A stretch of DNA of 64,000 bases from UBA4615 sp046046245 (lineage in GTDB: Bacteria > Pseudomonadota > Gammaproteobacteria > Burkholderiales > Burkholderiaceae_E). The notes under the pieces are model-generated. The model did not search any database, had not been told where the DNA came from, and saw only the letters and a list, made by a program, of their open reading frames with translations. Made by a program: the position numbers and the translations under genes. Below, piece by piece: positions 1 through 7,886 of the stretch. Numbering within the stretch: the stretch's first letter is position 1; every line of letters begins with the position of its first letter. The stretch spans positions 1 through 64,000 of the forward strand of contig JBJOKE010000049.1 in NCBI GenBank assembly GCA_046046245.1, given 5' to 3'.

Positions 1-41
1 GCGCTGCCGGCCGTCGATCAGAACTGATTCCGTAGTGCGCA

Positions 42-69
42 CGTGTCCACCTATTGTTTGGTGGACACG
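42..69. repeat. Perfect 10-bp inverted repeat (hairpin)
   Basis: CGTGTCCACC and its exact reverse complement GGTGGACACG are separated by 8 nt. It lies about 160 bp beyond the stop of the leftward Thoeris operon. It could be an intrinsic stem without a clear T-run, or the end of a mobile element outside the window. The rest of 1-230 shows no convincing gene. Confidence 0.5.
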
Positions 70-230
70 ATGCTCCTTGCCTCGTCCACGTCGATCAAGA
101 TGAGTTCACCGCGCGCATACGGTCAGTACGCCGAAGAGCGGGCGCAAACATCGGCGAGCGTGGTTGTCGTACCGGCCGGGCCGCTCGCATCACAAGAGTT
201 GTATCTGCTGAGCCCAGGAAGCTGGAGGCC

Positions 231-830
231 CTAGTACCCTGCCTGCATAGCGGCAGCCTCGATCCACCCCTCAATCCTGTAATGGGATGTGTTTGTCCAG
301 CTGTGGACTGAGAAAAACTGGCTAAGGGCTGTGCTGCCCGTTGGGGGAAGGTTGGGCGTGTATGGCCATGTCTCAAGCTCCTGTTCGCCAAAGTCGGAGG
401 TATAGGTCCACGGGTCGCTCACTGTCTTCCGCTCGATCAACTGGACCGCGTCATCCTTGCGGTAAACCCCCAAAAGGTCGAACGGATTGTTGCCAGCGGC
501 CGCCATTTGCCCGTCGAAGTTGGCGATCGTGTGGATCCTGACCCCCACTAGGCCGCGGGCGTCCAAGAGGGCCTGCAAGATCTCAAATCGCACCCACCGA
601 CGCGATGCCGTTTCCGCACCAATCAGGACGCAGATCACGCTGGTGCCCTGGATTTCCTTGCGCAAGAAGCGCTTGAGCGCAGCAGGGTCCCCGTTCTTCG
701 TCCTTTCGAACGCGGATGCGTCGTAGAACCCGGCCTCACCGTGATCCTTGAAGGACTGAGATCTGCGCACGACCTGCGCGCGCTGAACATCGGGCTTGTA
801 ATGGAAGCTGAAAAAGGTCTTGCGAGCCAT
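231..830 (-). CDS. thsB: Thoeris TIR-domain protein ThsB
   Basis: TIR-like sensor and signalling enzyme of a Thoeris system (199 aa). In this family ThsB detects phage and makes a cyclic ADP-ribose-type messenger from NAD+ that activates ThsA. The N-terminus KTFFSFHYKPDVQRAQVVR, the segment GFYDASAFE, and TSVICVLIGAETASRRWVRFE match the ThsB/DUF1863 TIR-like fold; the Glu of the RFE segment is the expected catalytic residue. I chose the ATG at 830, which leaves 5 nt after the upstream TIR stop at 836; a TTG at 839 would add three residues. It is the last gene of the thsA-TIR-thsB operon. Confidence 0.88.
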   Translation of the reverse strand: MARKTFFSFHYKPDVQRAQVVRRSQSFKDHGEAGFYDASAFERTKNGDPAALKRFLRKEIQGTSVICVLIGAETASRRWVRFEILQALLDARGLVGVRIHTIANFDGQMAAAGNNPFDLLGVYRKDDAVQLIERKTVSDPWTYTSDFGEQELETWPYTPNLPPTGSTALSQFFSVHSWTNTSHYRIEGWIEAAAMQAGY

Positions 831-835
831 GATGT

Positions 836-1324
836 TCAAAGCGAGTAGAGGTAGCGACCACTGAGATTTCCGGGCCCAAAGGCCGCCAGGCGGCCGTCAG
901 CGGCGAAGTCCACGTGTCGGTACAGGTTGATGTACTCAGAACCGAAAGACCCGCTGCTGTCGTGCGTGGGGACCACAAGGATTCGTTCATTCGCCTTTGT
1001 GCCATCGGCGTGCCCCAGCTCCCACGGGCACCAGCGTGACGCAATGGAGTGTTGGGTCGCGAGGAAAAGGAACCAGTTGCATTGCTGGATTCGGATGCGC
1101 AGCCGCTGGGCCGTCTCTGCCGACGGTGTGTCTGGCATCGCGCTGTCCTGCCAGTCAATATAGAGATCCATTCCGTGTTGCTTGAGCAGTTCCTGCAATC
1201 CCAGGGCGAGCAACCGGTCGTGATGACTGTGGCAAAGGAACGCCGTCCTTTGGTTGGGAGCGGCAGTGCGCTGGCTAGCACTTGAGATCCCCGCACTGCG
1301 AAGCGTGGTTTGATTGATGCTCAT
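836..1324 (-). CDS. Second TIR-domain protein (ThsB-like)
   Basis: A 162-aa protein carrying a different TIR domain. TAFLCHSHHDRLLALGLQEL is the TIR box-1 region, DLYIDWQDS follows, and FLFLATQHSIASRWCPWEL holds the Trp/Glu segment of TIR NADases. It sits between thsA and thsB with short spacers, so the operon encodes two unrelated TIR sensors feeding one ThsA. Thoeris operons with more than one ThsB are known, and the TIR copies are thought to widen phage recognition. The substrate and product are inferred from the family. The first 27 residues are low-complexity and may not belong to the domain. Confidence 0.82.
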   Translation of the reverse strand: MSINQTTLRSAGISSASQRTAAPNQRTAFLCHSHHDRLLALGLQELLKQHGMDLYIDWQDSAMPDTPSAETAQRLRIRIQQCNWFLFLATQHSIASRWCPWELGHADGTKANERILVVPTHDSSGSFGSEYINLYRHVDFAADGRLAAFGPGNLSGRYLYSL

Positions 1325-1437
1325 CTACGCGTGTCGCTTTTCGTCCAGGAACTCAGCATCGACTCGCTTCTTTGGCCCAAAGCTATTGTATGGAGCCGCT
1401 GGCCGGTGTGACAGCGTCAAACGTGCCGACGAAGCGC

Positions 1438-2868
1438 TCACTTGCTCAGGCGCTTGACGATGTCGAGGACGTGCTTCGCCAGTTCGCTCGGCTTGAGATC
1501 CTTGCGTCCCAACTCCTTGACGATAGGCACGATCCAGCCGTCGATGCCGGCGTAGTATCTGGCGGGATTCCTGAGGACCACATCCCACAGCTCCTCGGCC
1601 ACGTATCCGGTAGCACCGATTGGGATGGGCACCAGGCCGTGTTCCATCGCGATTTCGAACTCGCGTTGGACCCCGTTGGCTGGAACGAGATTACGCGCGT
1701 CGTCCAGCTTGTTGCCGAACATGAAGATCGCCACACCTGCCAGCGAGATCATCCGCTGGCGATACTGCTCCCATAGCTCCTTTAGGTTGTCGCCGTGCTG
1801 CGGGAACGGCCGCACGATCAGCTGGTCTTCTGAGAACTTCTCCGGATTCCCGTAGATCGCCTCCAGGGCGCCATTGATCACGGCACTGCCCACGCCCCAT
1901 CCGAACCCGTTTACCACCCGACAGTTGAGCTTCACGCTCTCCATCGAGAGGTCGTGCACAAAGTTGAGGGCAGTCTGCCGGTCCCACGCGCCGTACTCTT
2001 CGGCACTGCCCGAGAAGAACACAGTCTTCTTCCTGAACCTGCTCTCAATCACCGTCAGGATGCGCGGAATATCCCCGTAGTCGGCAACAAGCAGCGTCTG
2101 GATCCCGAAGCGCTTCAGGTCGTTGACCCGAAGCTCTTGCCGGCGCTCCTCCAGTGCCTGTTCCTTCGGATCCTCGGCGACCACCGCCTTCATAATGCAG
2201 TAGTGCGTGCGCTTAGTCCTGCCGTAGATGTGCAAGCGACTCAGGACGTAGTCTAGGTTTGGGTCGCTAAAGCTGAAGCCGATGAACAGGAACGTCTTCG
2301 AGACGAGGTCGCCTAGTAACGCCGTGACGAACGGCTCCCGCTCGACGTGGTACCGCTCATACTGCTCCTTATAGAGCACAGCTGAGTGCGGATCCGACAC
2401 GTCTCCATGCATCTTGTAGACCACCGCATCGCGCTTGGGCTTGGTGTTCGTCAGTTGCTCGATCTTGTGCTTTACGTCTGCGACACGGTACGCCATGCGA
2501 AGTGCGTCCTCGATTAGCGTGTCGTAGTTGGTAGTCCAGTAGGTGCCGACGGGCAGGCGTGCAATCACCTGGTGGACTTCCGAGAGCTCGGCCTGCTCGC
2601 TGAACTCCTGGAGGATCTTCTTGGCCACGCCATCGGGATTACCGCCACGATGGTTGACGTGGTACTGCGCCACCGCGATCAGGTCATGCTCGAGCTTAAT
2701 GTCGAGGCCTAGTTCCTGCGCGATCTCGGCGAGGAGCTCGCGCCAGTCGACGTAGCCGACTGCCTTGGACAGGCCCGCGCCGGCGAAGATGGCCGCGCTG
2801 TCGCTCTGCAGGTCACGCACATACGCCTTAACGAAGGCTTCGATCTCGCGGTCGGGGGTGATGGGCAT
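1438..2868 (-). CDS. thsA: Thoeris effector ThsA (SIR2 + SLOG)
   Basis: NAD+-hydrolysing effector of Thoeris (476 aa from the ATG at 2868). The N-terminal SIR2 domain (about 1-280) shows the nucleotide-binding start AAIFAGAGLSKAVGY (residues 25-39), TTNYDTLIEDAL, and the catalytic His in VYKMHGDVSD. The C-terminal SLOG domain (about 290-476) begins TVFFSGSAEEYGAWD and contains the glycine-rich GFGWGVGSAVINGAL that binds the TIR-made cyclic nucleotide. An ATG 66 nt further upstream (2934) would add a tail resembling no domain, so I prefer 2868. It is the first gene of the operon. Length and domain order are those of intact ThsA, so the effector looks functional. Confidence 0.92.
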   Translation of the reverse strand: MPITPDREIEAFVKAYVRDLQSDSAAIFAGAGLSKAVGYVDWRELLAEIAQELGLDIKLEHDLIAVAQYHVNHRGGNPDGVAKKILQEFSEQAELSEVHQVIARLPVGTYWTTNYDTLIEDALRMAYRVADVKHKIEQLTNTKPKRDAVVYKMHGDVSDPHSAVLYKEQYERYHVEREPFVTALLGDLVSKTFLFIGFSFSDPNLDYVLSRLHIYGRTKRTHYCIMKAVVAEDPKEQALEERRQELRVNDLKRFGIQTLLVADYGDIPRILTVIESRFRKKTVFFSGSAEEYGAWDRQTALNFVHDLSMESVKLNCRVVNGFGWGVGSAVINGALEAIYGNPEKFSEDQLIVRPFPQHGDNLKELWEQYRQRMISLAGVAIFMFGNKLDDARNLVPANGVQREFEIAMEHGLVPIPIGATGYVAEELWDVVLRNPARYYAGIDGWIVPIVKELGRKDLKPSELAKHVLDIVKRLSK

Positions 2869-3287
2869 GGGATCGGAGGGTACGCACGGGCTGTCCCGTA
2901 CAGTGGGGCTGATGGAATACGAGTGGCCGGACACGGTAGACGACTTCTGGCGGCGCTAGAGCTTCAAGTCATCGCTGCTATGGTAGTAGCGACTGCAGTC
3001 GTGCGCGTGATCGATGACAGGTGAGTAGCCGGAGGCCGATGTCTCGTACTGAGGTGACCAATAGGATCTGGGACTACCTTTAGAGGAACGGTCTGCAAGA
3101 CAAGGTGCAGCGCATCACGATTAACGCGGACCCTAGATACAAACGGTGGCAGACCAAGACATAAGGCCGACCCGAAAGACTGGTATGTAGCGCGAACCGT
3201 CAATTCGTGGGCCGATCCCGCCTGACCGCAACCGCTGCATTGCGGACATAGCCGTCACCGCGGCACAGGTCGAGCGTCGATGAGATC
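2869..3287. other. Intergenic region, presumed Thoeris promoter
   Basis: About 420 bp separate the thsA start from the 3' end of the truncated recombinase. It must hold the thsA promoter. I see no ORF with a recognisable domain and no strong repeat; the short ORFs across it look like chance frames. Confidence 0.4.
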
Positions 3288-4163
3288 TTAATGTCGCCCG
3301 CGTACGCGCCGCCTCACGAAGGTACTTAGTTCTCGGTGCGCCTGTTGGGCCGGACCGGACGAGTAGATCGTCGTAGTTTGAATCGAGGTGTGTCCAAGCA
3401 CCACCTGCACGACGTTCAGACTTGCGCCATCTGCGAGAGCATGTCGCCCAAAGGTGTGCCTCAGCCAATGCGTTGAGGCCCGCTCGAACGCGGTTGAGTC
3501 CTCTCGCCGCCCCTGTGCATTCAGCGTGCGGGCGAGCTCGCCAAATCGCGCGCGCGTCATTCGGTAGAGCGAGCTAGTCGAAATAGCCCGACCCGGCACA
3601 ATTTCGTTGAGCGCGGAAATCATTGGTGTGTCGGGAACGCATAACTGCCAGGTCGGCAGGCGCCGAGAGGCGAGGTATTCGTCGAGTAGTGCTTCAAGCT
3701 CTGGGGCGATCGGGACGTCCCTGACCCTGGCCCCCTTCCCTACTACACGGAGTGCGATCTCACGAGGAGGCGCCGAGTCGACCGCCTGAGATGGATCGTC
3801 GGTCGTCACCCGGACCCGAAGCCGCCCAACGGTCGCGTCAACGAGCTCCGACGCTCGTAGTCCCGTCGTGTACGCGAAGGTGATTGCGAACCGCGCGCGA
3901 ATCCCTTCCTCGTCGACGGCGAGATCGTCGAGGTACTCGCTCAGCATCCGCCACTGCGCTCCGCTGAGATACCGATCGGTCGCGAGACGAAGCGTCGGAT
4001 CGGCGGCGGCCGGGTCGACGGCCCGCACCGCCGGCACCGCCACGAACGGATTGAAGGCGAGGTAGCGCATGGCCACCAGCCAGTCGAACATGCCCCGCAA
4101 GACAGTCAGCGCGTGCCCGACGCTGCGCGCCGACAGCGGTCCCGTGAACGGCCGCCATCGAGG
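3288..4163 (-). pseudogene. Tyrosine recombinase, 5'-truncated
   Basis: The catalytic domain of a phage-integrase-family tyrosine recombinase is intact. The first Arg is in TTGLRASELVD, the H-x-x-R motif in HWLRHTFGRHAL, and the last His and the Tyr nucleophile in LGHTSIQTTTIYSSG. The open frame runs back only to an in-frame TAA at 4164-4166. The segment just after it, WRPFTGPLSARSVGHALTVL, matches WRPFNGPLDARSERHAVTIL inside the 637-aa recombinase at 5573-7486, so this protein is a relative that has lost several hundred N-terminal residues. An IS element begins 121 bp upstream. A short start at ATG 4100 could still give 270 aa, but without the core-binding domain it is probably inactive. Confidence 0.8.
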
Positions 4164-4316
4164 TTAGAAGCGAGGCGCGCTCGAGGGGCCGACGCAGGTC
4201 TCGCGCGGAGTCGGGTTGAAGCGGAAGTCGCGGCGTAGGCTCACCCGTCAAGCTGACAAGTCGAACGTAGAGACTTCGGGTTTGTGACGTCGCCCCCGAA
4301 AGCGGACAGTTCTGAA

Positions 4317-5174
4317 CTAGAGTTCGGCCGCTCCGAGAGCCCTTTTCTGACCTGATCGGGCGTACTCGCTTGGGGTCAGATGGCCAAGCGCACCATGAGG
4401 CCGATGCTCGTTGTAGTCGCGCCGCCAGCGCTCGATAACCTGCCTGGCGTGCTCGATCGACAGGAACTCATGGACGTTCAAGCACTCGTCCCTGAGCCGC
4501 CCGTTGAACGACTCGCACAGCCCATTATCCGTGGGCTTTCCCGGTCGGGTGAAGTCGAGCGACACGCCGTTCTCCCAAGCCCATTGGTCGAGGGCCCGAG
4601 AGGTGAATTCCGTGCCGTGATCGACCGTGATCGATCGAGGCAGCGAGCGCGTCATTCCCGCACGTTTCAAGGCCTGCGCCACAGTCTCGCCGGTCAGCCG
4701 GAACCCAGTCTCAAGCAGCACACTCTCGCGACTCCAGTTATCGACCACGGTCAGCACCCGGAAGGCCCTGCCGTCGGCGAGCTGGTCGTGGACGAAATCC
4801 ATGCTCCATCGCTCGTTGGCAGAGATCGGCCGCGGCGCTGGACCTCGGTGCAGGCTGAGCCGCTTGCGCCGCCGTACCCGCATCCGAACCTGCAACCCTT
4901 CGAGTCGATACAGGCGGTGAATCCGCTTCTTGTTGACCGGCCAGCCCTCCCGACGCAACACGACGTGGATGCGCTGGAAGCCGAAGCGAGGCCGGCTTTC
5001 GGCGATCTCGCGGATCCGCATTCGAAGCGCGGTCTGGTCGCGCGCCGTGCTCTTGCGGTACCACCCCGCTCGACTGATCCCTCCAAGCCGACACGCCCGG
5101 ACTCGACTGACCCCGAAGCGCTCGAGGATCCATTGAACGAGTTCCTTGCGGCGTGACGGCTTCAGAGCTCTTTT
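4317..5174 (-). CDS. IS3-family transposase OrfB (DDE)
   Basis: Integrase-like catalytic subunit of the IS transposase. ACRLGGISRAGWYRKS and PRFGFQRIHVVLRREGWPVN are the HTH_21 region. The DDE core follows: the first Asp in ERWSMDFVHDQLADG, the second in ITVDHGTEFTS, and the Glu in DNGLCESFNGRLRDECL. It ends HRPHGALGHLTPSEYA as in other IS3 members. It lacks an obvious start and continues the orfA message in the -1 frame. The A-run at 5171-5174, just before the orfA stop, is where programmed -1 frameshifting would make the OrfAB fusion. Confidence 0.88.
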   Translation of the reverse strand, partial: KRALKPSRRKELVQWILERFGVSRVRACRLGGISRAGWYRKSTARDQTALRMRIREIAESRPRFGFQRIHVVLRREGWPVNKKRIHRLYRLEGLQVRMRVRRRKRLSLHRGPAPRPISANERWSMDFVHDQLADGRAFRVLTVVDNWSRESVLLETGFRLTGETVAQALKRAGMTRSLPRSITVDHGTEFTSRALDQWAWENGVSLDFTRPGKPTDNGLCESFNGRLRDECLNVHEFLSIEHARQVIERWRRDYNEHRPHGALGHLTPSEYARSGQKRALGAAEL

Positions 5175-5428
5175 CGGATCACCTCGTTCAGGATGTGCTT
5201 GTCCAGCGTCAGATCGGCTACCAGGCGCTTGAGCCGGGCGTTCTCGTCCTCGAGCAGCTTGAGGCGTCGCAGTTCGCTCACGCCCAAGTTGGCGTACTTC
5301 TTCTTCCAGAAGTAGAACGTCGCCTCCGACACCCCCGCGACGCGGCACACGTCCGCGACCGGCGTGCCAGCCTCGGCCTGGCGCAGCACGAACGCGATCT
5401 GCTCCTCGGTGAACGTGCTCTTCTTCAT
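5162..5428 (-). CDS. IS3-family transposase OrfA
   Basis: An 88-aa DNA-binding subunit. STFTEEQIAFVLRQAEAGTP and VADVCRVAGVSEATFYFWKK form the HTH_8 (transposase_8) helix-turn-helix, and the C-terminal half (LRRLKLLEDENARLKRLVAD) is the leucine-zipper region. Its stop overlaps the orfB frame, consistent with -1 frameshifting. It has its own ATG at 5428. Confidence 0.9.
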   Translation of the reverse strand: MKKSTFTEEQIAFVLRQAEAGTPVADVCRVAGVSEATFYFWKKKYANLGVSELRRLKLLEDENARLKRLVADLTLDKHILNEVIRKEL

Positions 5429-5572
5429 CGCTTCTCCGCTCCCTTCTTCGGGGACCTTCGAAACAAGCCTACTCCAGTTTTGAACTGATCAAGTTTTCCG
5501 GGGGGACGTCAGTTGACCTCATTGTGAGGCTCGAAGGTGTCTACGAAACCAGGGGCAATTCAAGTATTGACA

Positions 5573-7486
5573 CTATCGAAGCAGCTTCGAGATCTCGGCG
5601 TGCCGCCGCTTTTTCTCTGCCGTCACATAGATGCCTGTCGTGGCGATCGTTGCGTGCCCCAGGTTCTCCTTCACCACTTCGATCGGAACCCCCGCAGCGA
5701 TCGCGTGGCTGCCATGAGTGTGGCGAAGCCAGTGCACGGAGGCCATTCTGAGCCTGTCGGCGTGTCTCGATTCGCTTGCATCGAGAGCGTCGGCTGCTTC
5801 GTCGAGGAAGCGTTTCAGCTGGTCGTAGAGGGTCGACGCGCTGATCCCGGCCTTGGGGTCGACATCCGGCGCATTACGGCGGTTCGTGTCCGATTGTTTT
5901 TGAACTCGCCCGATCAGGAAGGCGTCCCGATTCGCCGGATGTGCGGGGTCGGGCGGCAGTCCGCGTCGGAGCAGGTAGTCCTGAACGATCGCCAGGACAG
6001 AATCGGGAATCGGCACCTGTCGGAGCCGGTTTCCCTTGCCCAGTACGTTGAGCATCCAGCCGCCGGTGTGGTCGTCGAACGTCTCCAGTACGAGGTCGCT
6101 CACCAGACGTGTCACCAGCTCCTCGCGTCGCAGCCCGGTCGTGTAGAGCAGCGTCAGTACGACACCCAGTCGCCGATTCGCATCCGTTTCGGGCAGTGCC
6201 CTCACCCGCTCGGTGATCAGCGCCCACTGCTTCTTCGTGAAGGCGCGGCCGGCGTTGATCCGGGGCGCGGCCGGCATCCGCGGCGTGACGCCCGCCCAGG
6301 GATTGCCGATCAGATAGCCCTGCGAGTTGAGCCAGCCGTAGAGATTCTTCAGGATCGTCACCGCGTGCCGCTCCGAGCGGGCATCGAGCGGACCGTTGAA
6401 GGGCCGCCACAGCGGCCCCCATCGTTCGCGCCCGCGCTGCCCGCACCAGACGTCCCGGGGCTGTGGATCCGCCATGAAGTCCCGATAGTCTTCGCAGTCC
6501 TCGACCGTCATCGAGGAGAGGGGTTTCGCCTTGACCAGTACCGCCCACAGGACGAAGCGCTCGGCCTCCTTCGTGTAGGCGCGGACCGTGTGCGGGGAGC
6601 GCTTCGAGCGCAGCCAAGCCTGCACCGCCTGAAGGTCGGTCTCGGCGCGCAGCAGATTCAGATGACGCGGGGCCCGGAACACGCCGCTGCGTCCATCCAG
6701 TGAAGCGGGTACGGCCAGCCGCTCCATCGGAACGACGCCGGTCTGCTTCTCGCGCGGCGCGAGGACGTGCACGCTGAGCTGCCGGCGAGGCGTTTCGACG
6801 TGACCGCCGATCGGACGGTTCAGGCGCGCCGCGTGCGGCGCGAGCCACGCCGCGATCCTCGCGGCCTTCGTCGGGCCTGTCGCGGCAACGCCCGACCACC
6901 ACCGATACCCCTTGCCGTTGATGCGGTCGATGAGCTGCGCCAGGGTGTGGACGCCGGCCGCCGCCAGCCGTGATGCGGTGACGTCGGGCAGCCAGCTCGC
7001 GACCGGATCGTCGAGCTGCGGGTCGTTTGCGGCGACCGACTCGAGCCAGACGAGCGCATCGAGCTGCTGCGCGACGAGACGGTGCCGGCGCTGTGCGCGC
7101 CGATCGGGCGGAAACTCTTCGGTGAAGAGTTCGATCAGCTCCCGCTCGGAGTAGTAGCCGGGTTCGAAGCGGCTCGCGAACTCCTCGAGCGTGGGCCGTT
7201 TGGGAGACCCCGTCCCGCCCTCCCCCGCCCGGGTTCGGCTCAGGTCCATCGACACGAGGCGGGCGATGCGCGTCTTCCGATCCCTTCGCGCGGTCGCGGC
7301 GAGCTCGTCCTTCAGCCAAGTGATGGTCCGGGCGACCAGCCGCTCGTCGAAGCGCCCTTCCACCGTCATGTAGCGCGACCACAGGTCGCGTGCCGGCAGG
7401 CCCTGGACCAGGCCGCGCAGGAACGCGAAGTGTTCTCGGCTCAGGTGCCGACGCTGGGCCGAAGCACTGGTTCGCTCGAGGGGCAT
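5573..7486 (-). CDS. Large tyrosine recombinase (DUF3701-type integrase)
   Basis: Site-specific recombinase of 637 aa. The N-terminal part (RRHLSREHFAFLRGLVQGLP, then AARTLIDRINGKGYRWW-like sequence further in) fits the DUF3701 extension. A SAM-like core-binding domain follows (AVQAWLRSKRSPHTVRAYTKE), then the catalytic domain with TTGLRREELV, HWLRHTHGSHAIA and LGHATIATTGIYVTAEKK. All catalytic residues (R, H-x-x-R, H, Y) are present. I chose ATG 7486; the frame stays open to 7585 but would then run through a perfect recombination-site-like palindrome at 7541-7568, which is more likely upstream DNA. It is divergent from the degenerate recombinase at 7887 and probably acts on that intergenic site. 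Confidence 0.88.
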   Translation of the reverse strand: MPLERTSASAQRRHLSREHFAFLRGLVQGLPARDLWSRYMTVEGRFDERLVARTITWLKDELAATARRDRKTRIARLVSMDLSRTRAGEGGTGSPKRPTLEEFASRFEPGYYSERELIELFTEEFPPDRRAQRRHRLVAQQLDALVWLESVAANDPQLDDPVASWLPDVTASRLAAAGVHTLAQLIDRINGKGYRWWSGVAATGPTKAARIAAWLAPHAARLNRPIGGHVETPRRQLSVHVLAPREKQTGVVPMERLAVPASLDGRSGVFRAPRHLNLLRAETDLQAVQAWLRSKRSPHTVRAYTKEAERFVLWAVLVKAKPLSSMTVEDCEDYRDFMADPQPRDVWCGQRGRERWGPLWRPFNGPLDARSERHAVTILKNLYGWLNSQGYLIGNPWAGVTPRMPAAPRINAGRAFTKKQWALITERVRALPETDANRRLGVVLTLLYTTGLRREELVTRLVSDLVLETFDDHTGGWMLNVLGKGNRLRQVPIPDSVLAIVQDYLLRRGLPPDPAHPANRDAFLIGRVQKQSDTNRRNAPDVDPKAGISASTLYDQLKRFLDEAADALDASESRHADRLRMASVHWLRHTHGSHAIAAGVPIEVVKENLGHATIATTGIYVTAEKKRRHAEISKLLR

Positions 7487-7540
7487 GACGTGGCGATGGC
7501 TGTACGAGAGGCGGTTTGCCGCGGATTCTACGCGGGTGCG

Positions 7541-7568
7541 TACCTTGATAAGTCTAATTATCAAGGTA
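7541..7568. other. 28-bp dif-like palindrome, candidate recombination core
   Basis: TACCTTGATAA, six bases GTCTAA, then TTATCAAGGTA: two perfect 11-bp arms around a 6-bp spacer. This is the architecture of XerCD dif sites and of many tyrosine-recombinase crossover cores (two monomer sites flanking a 6-bp overlap). The inner TAA...TTA also matches dif. It lies 55 bp upstream of the large recombinase start, in the gap between two divergent recombinase genes. Site function is inferred. Confidence 0.6.
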
Positions 7569-7800
7569 GCGGGAACGTAGAACATCCGACCCCTCTCCCA
7601 AGCGACGGGGTTCGTCTTTGCTTTTGTTTCAGTGACTTGGCGTTACGCGGCGCGACCGGACCGGATGCGTTGCGAGCGTGCAGGGCTGCGGTCGGGTGTT
7701 CGTGTTTGACCGGGAGGCCCGAGGAGCTGCCCGTTGTCTTCGTGCGGATACGTTGCGGAGGGTATCGATCTGGGTGGGAAGACAGCGGGTATCGAGCCGC

Positions 7801-7885
7801 AAAGTAGACTAACAACAACGCCGTTAGGTCCTCTGCATCACGGAAGACCGCTTCCAATCCAATCGGACTGCGGTTAGTCTACTTT
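7801..7885. repeat. 13-bp inverted repeat flanking the recombinase promoter
   Basis: AAAGTAGACTAAC (7801-7813) and its exact reverse complement GTTAGTCTACTTT (7873-7885) are 59 bp apart; the right arm ends 1 bp before the ATG of the recombinase homologue at 7887. The inner bases share AGTCTA with the spacer of the 28-bp palindrome upstream. This could be an arm-type binding site, an operator, or a mobile-element scar. Confidence 0.55.
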
Positions 7886-7886
7886 C

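Larger units (their letters stand above)
4285..5511 (-). mobile_element. IS3-family (IS407-like) insertion sequence
   Basis: A 1,227-bp element with the orfA/orfB pair of the IS3 family. The left end reads TGACGTCGCCCCCGAAAG and the right end, read inward, TGACGTCCCCCCGGAAAA. These terminal inverted repeats and the length fit the IS407 group. The flanking tetranucleotides are TTTG (left) and GTTG (right), three of four identical, so a clean 4-bp target duplication is not seen. It lies directly upstream of the truncated recombinase and downstream of an intact one. Confidence 0.85.

Noticed and set aside
4281..5515. Target-site duplication of the IS
   Set aside because: The flanks TTTG and GTTG differ at one of four positions, so no duplication is claimed.
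5537..6703. Plus-strand 388-aa ORF over the large recombinase
   Set aside because: Antisense shadow of a gene with all recombinase motifs; no domain of its own.
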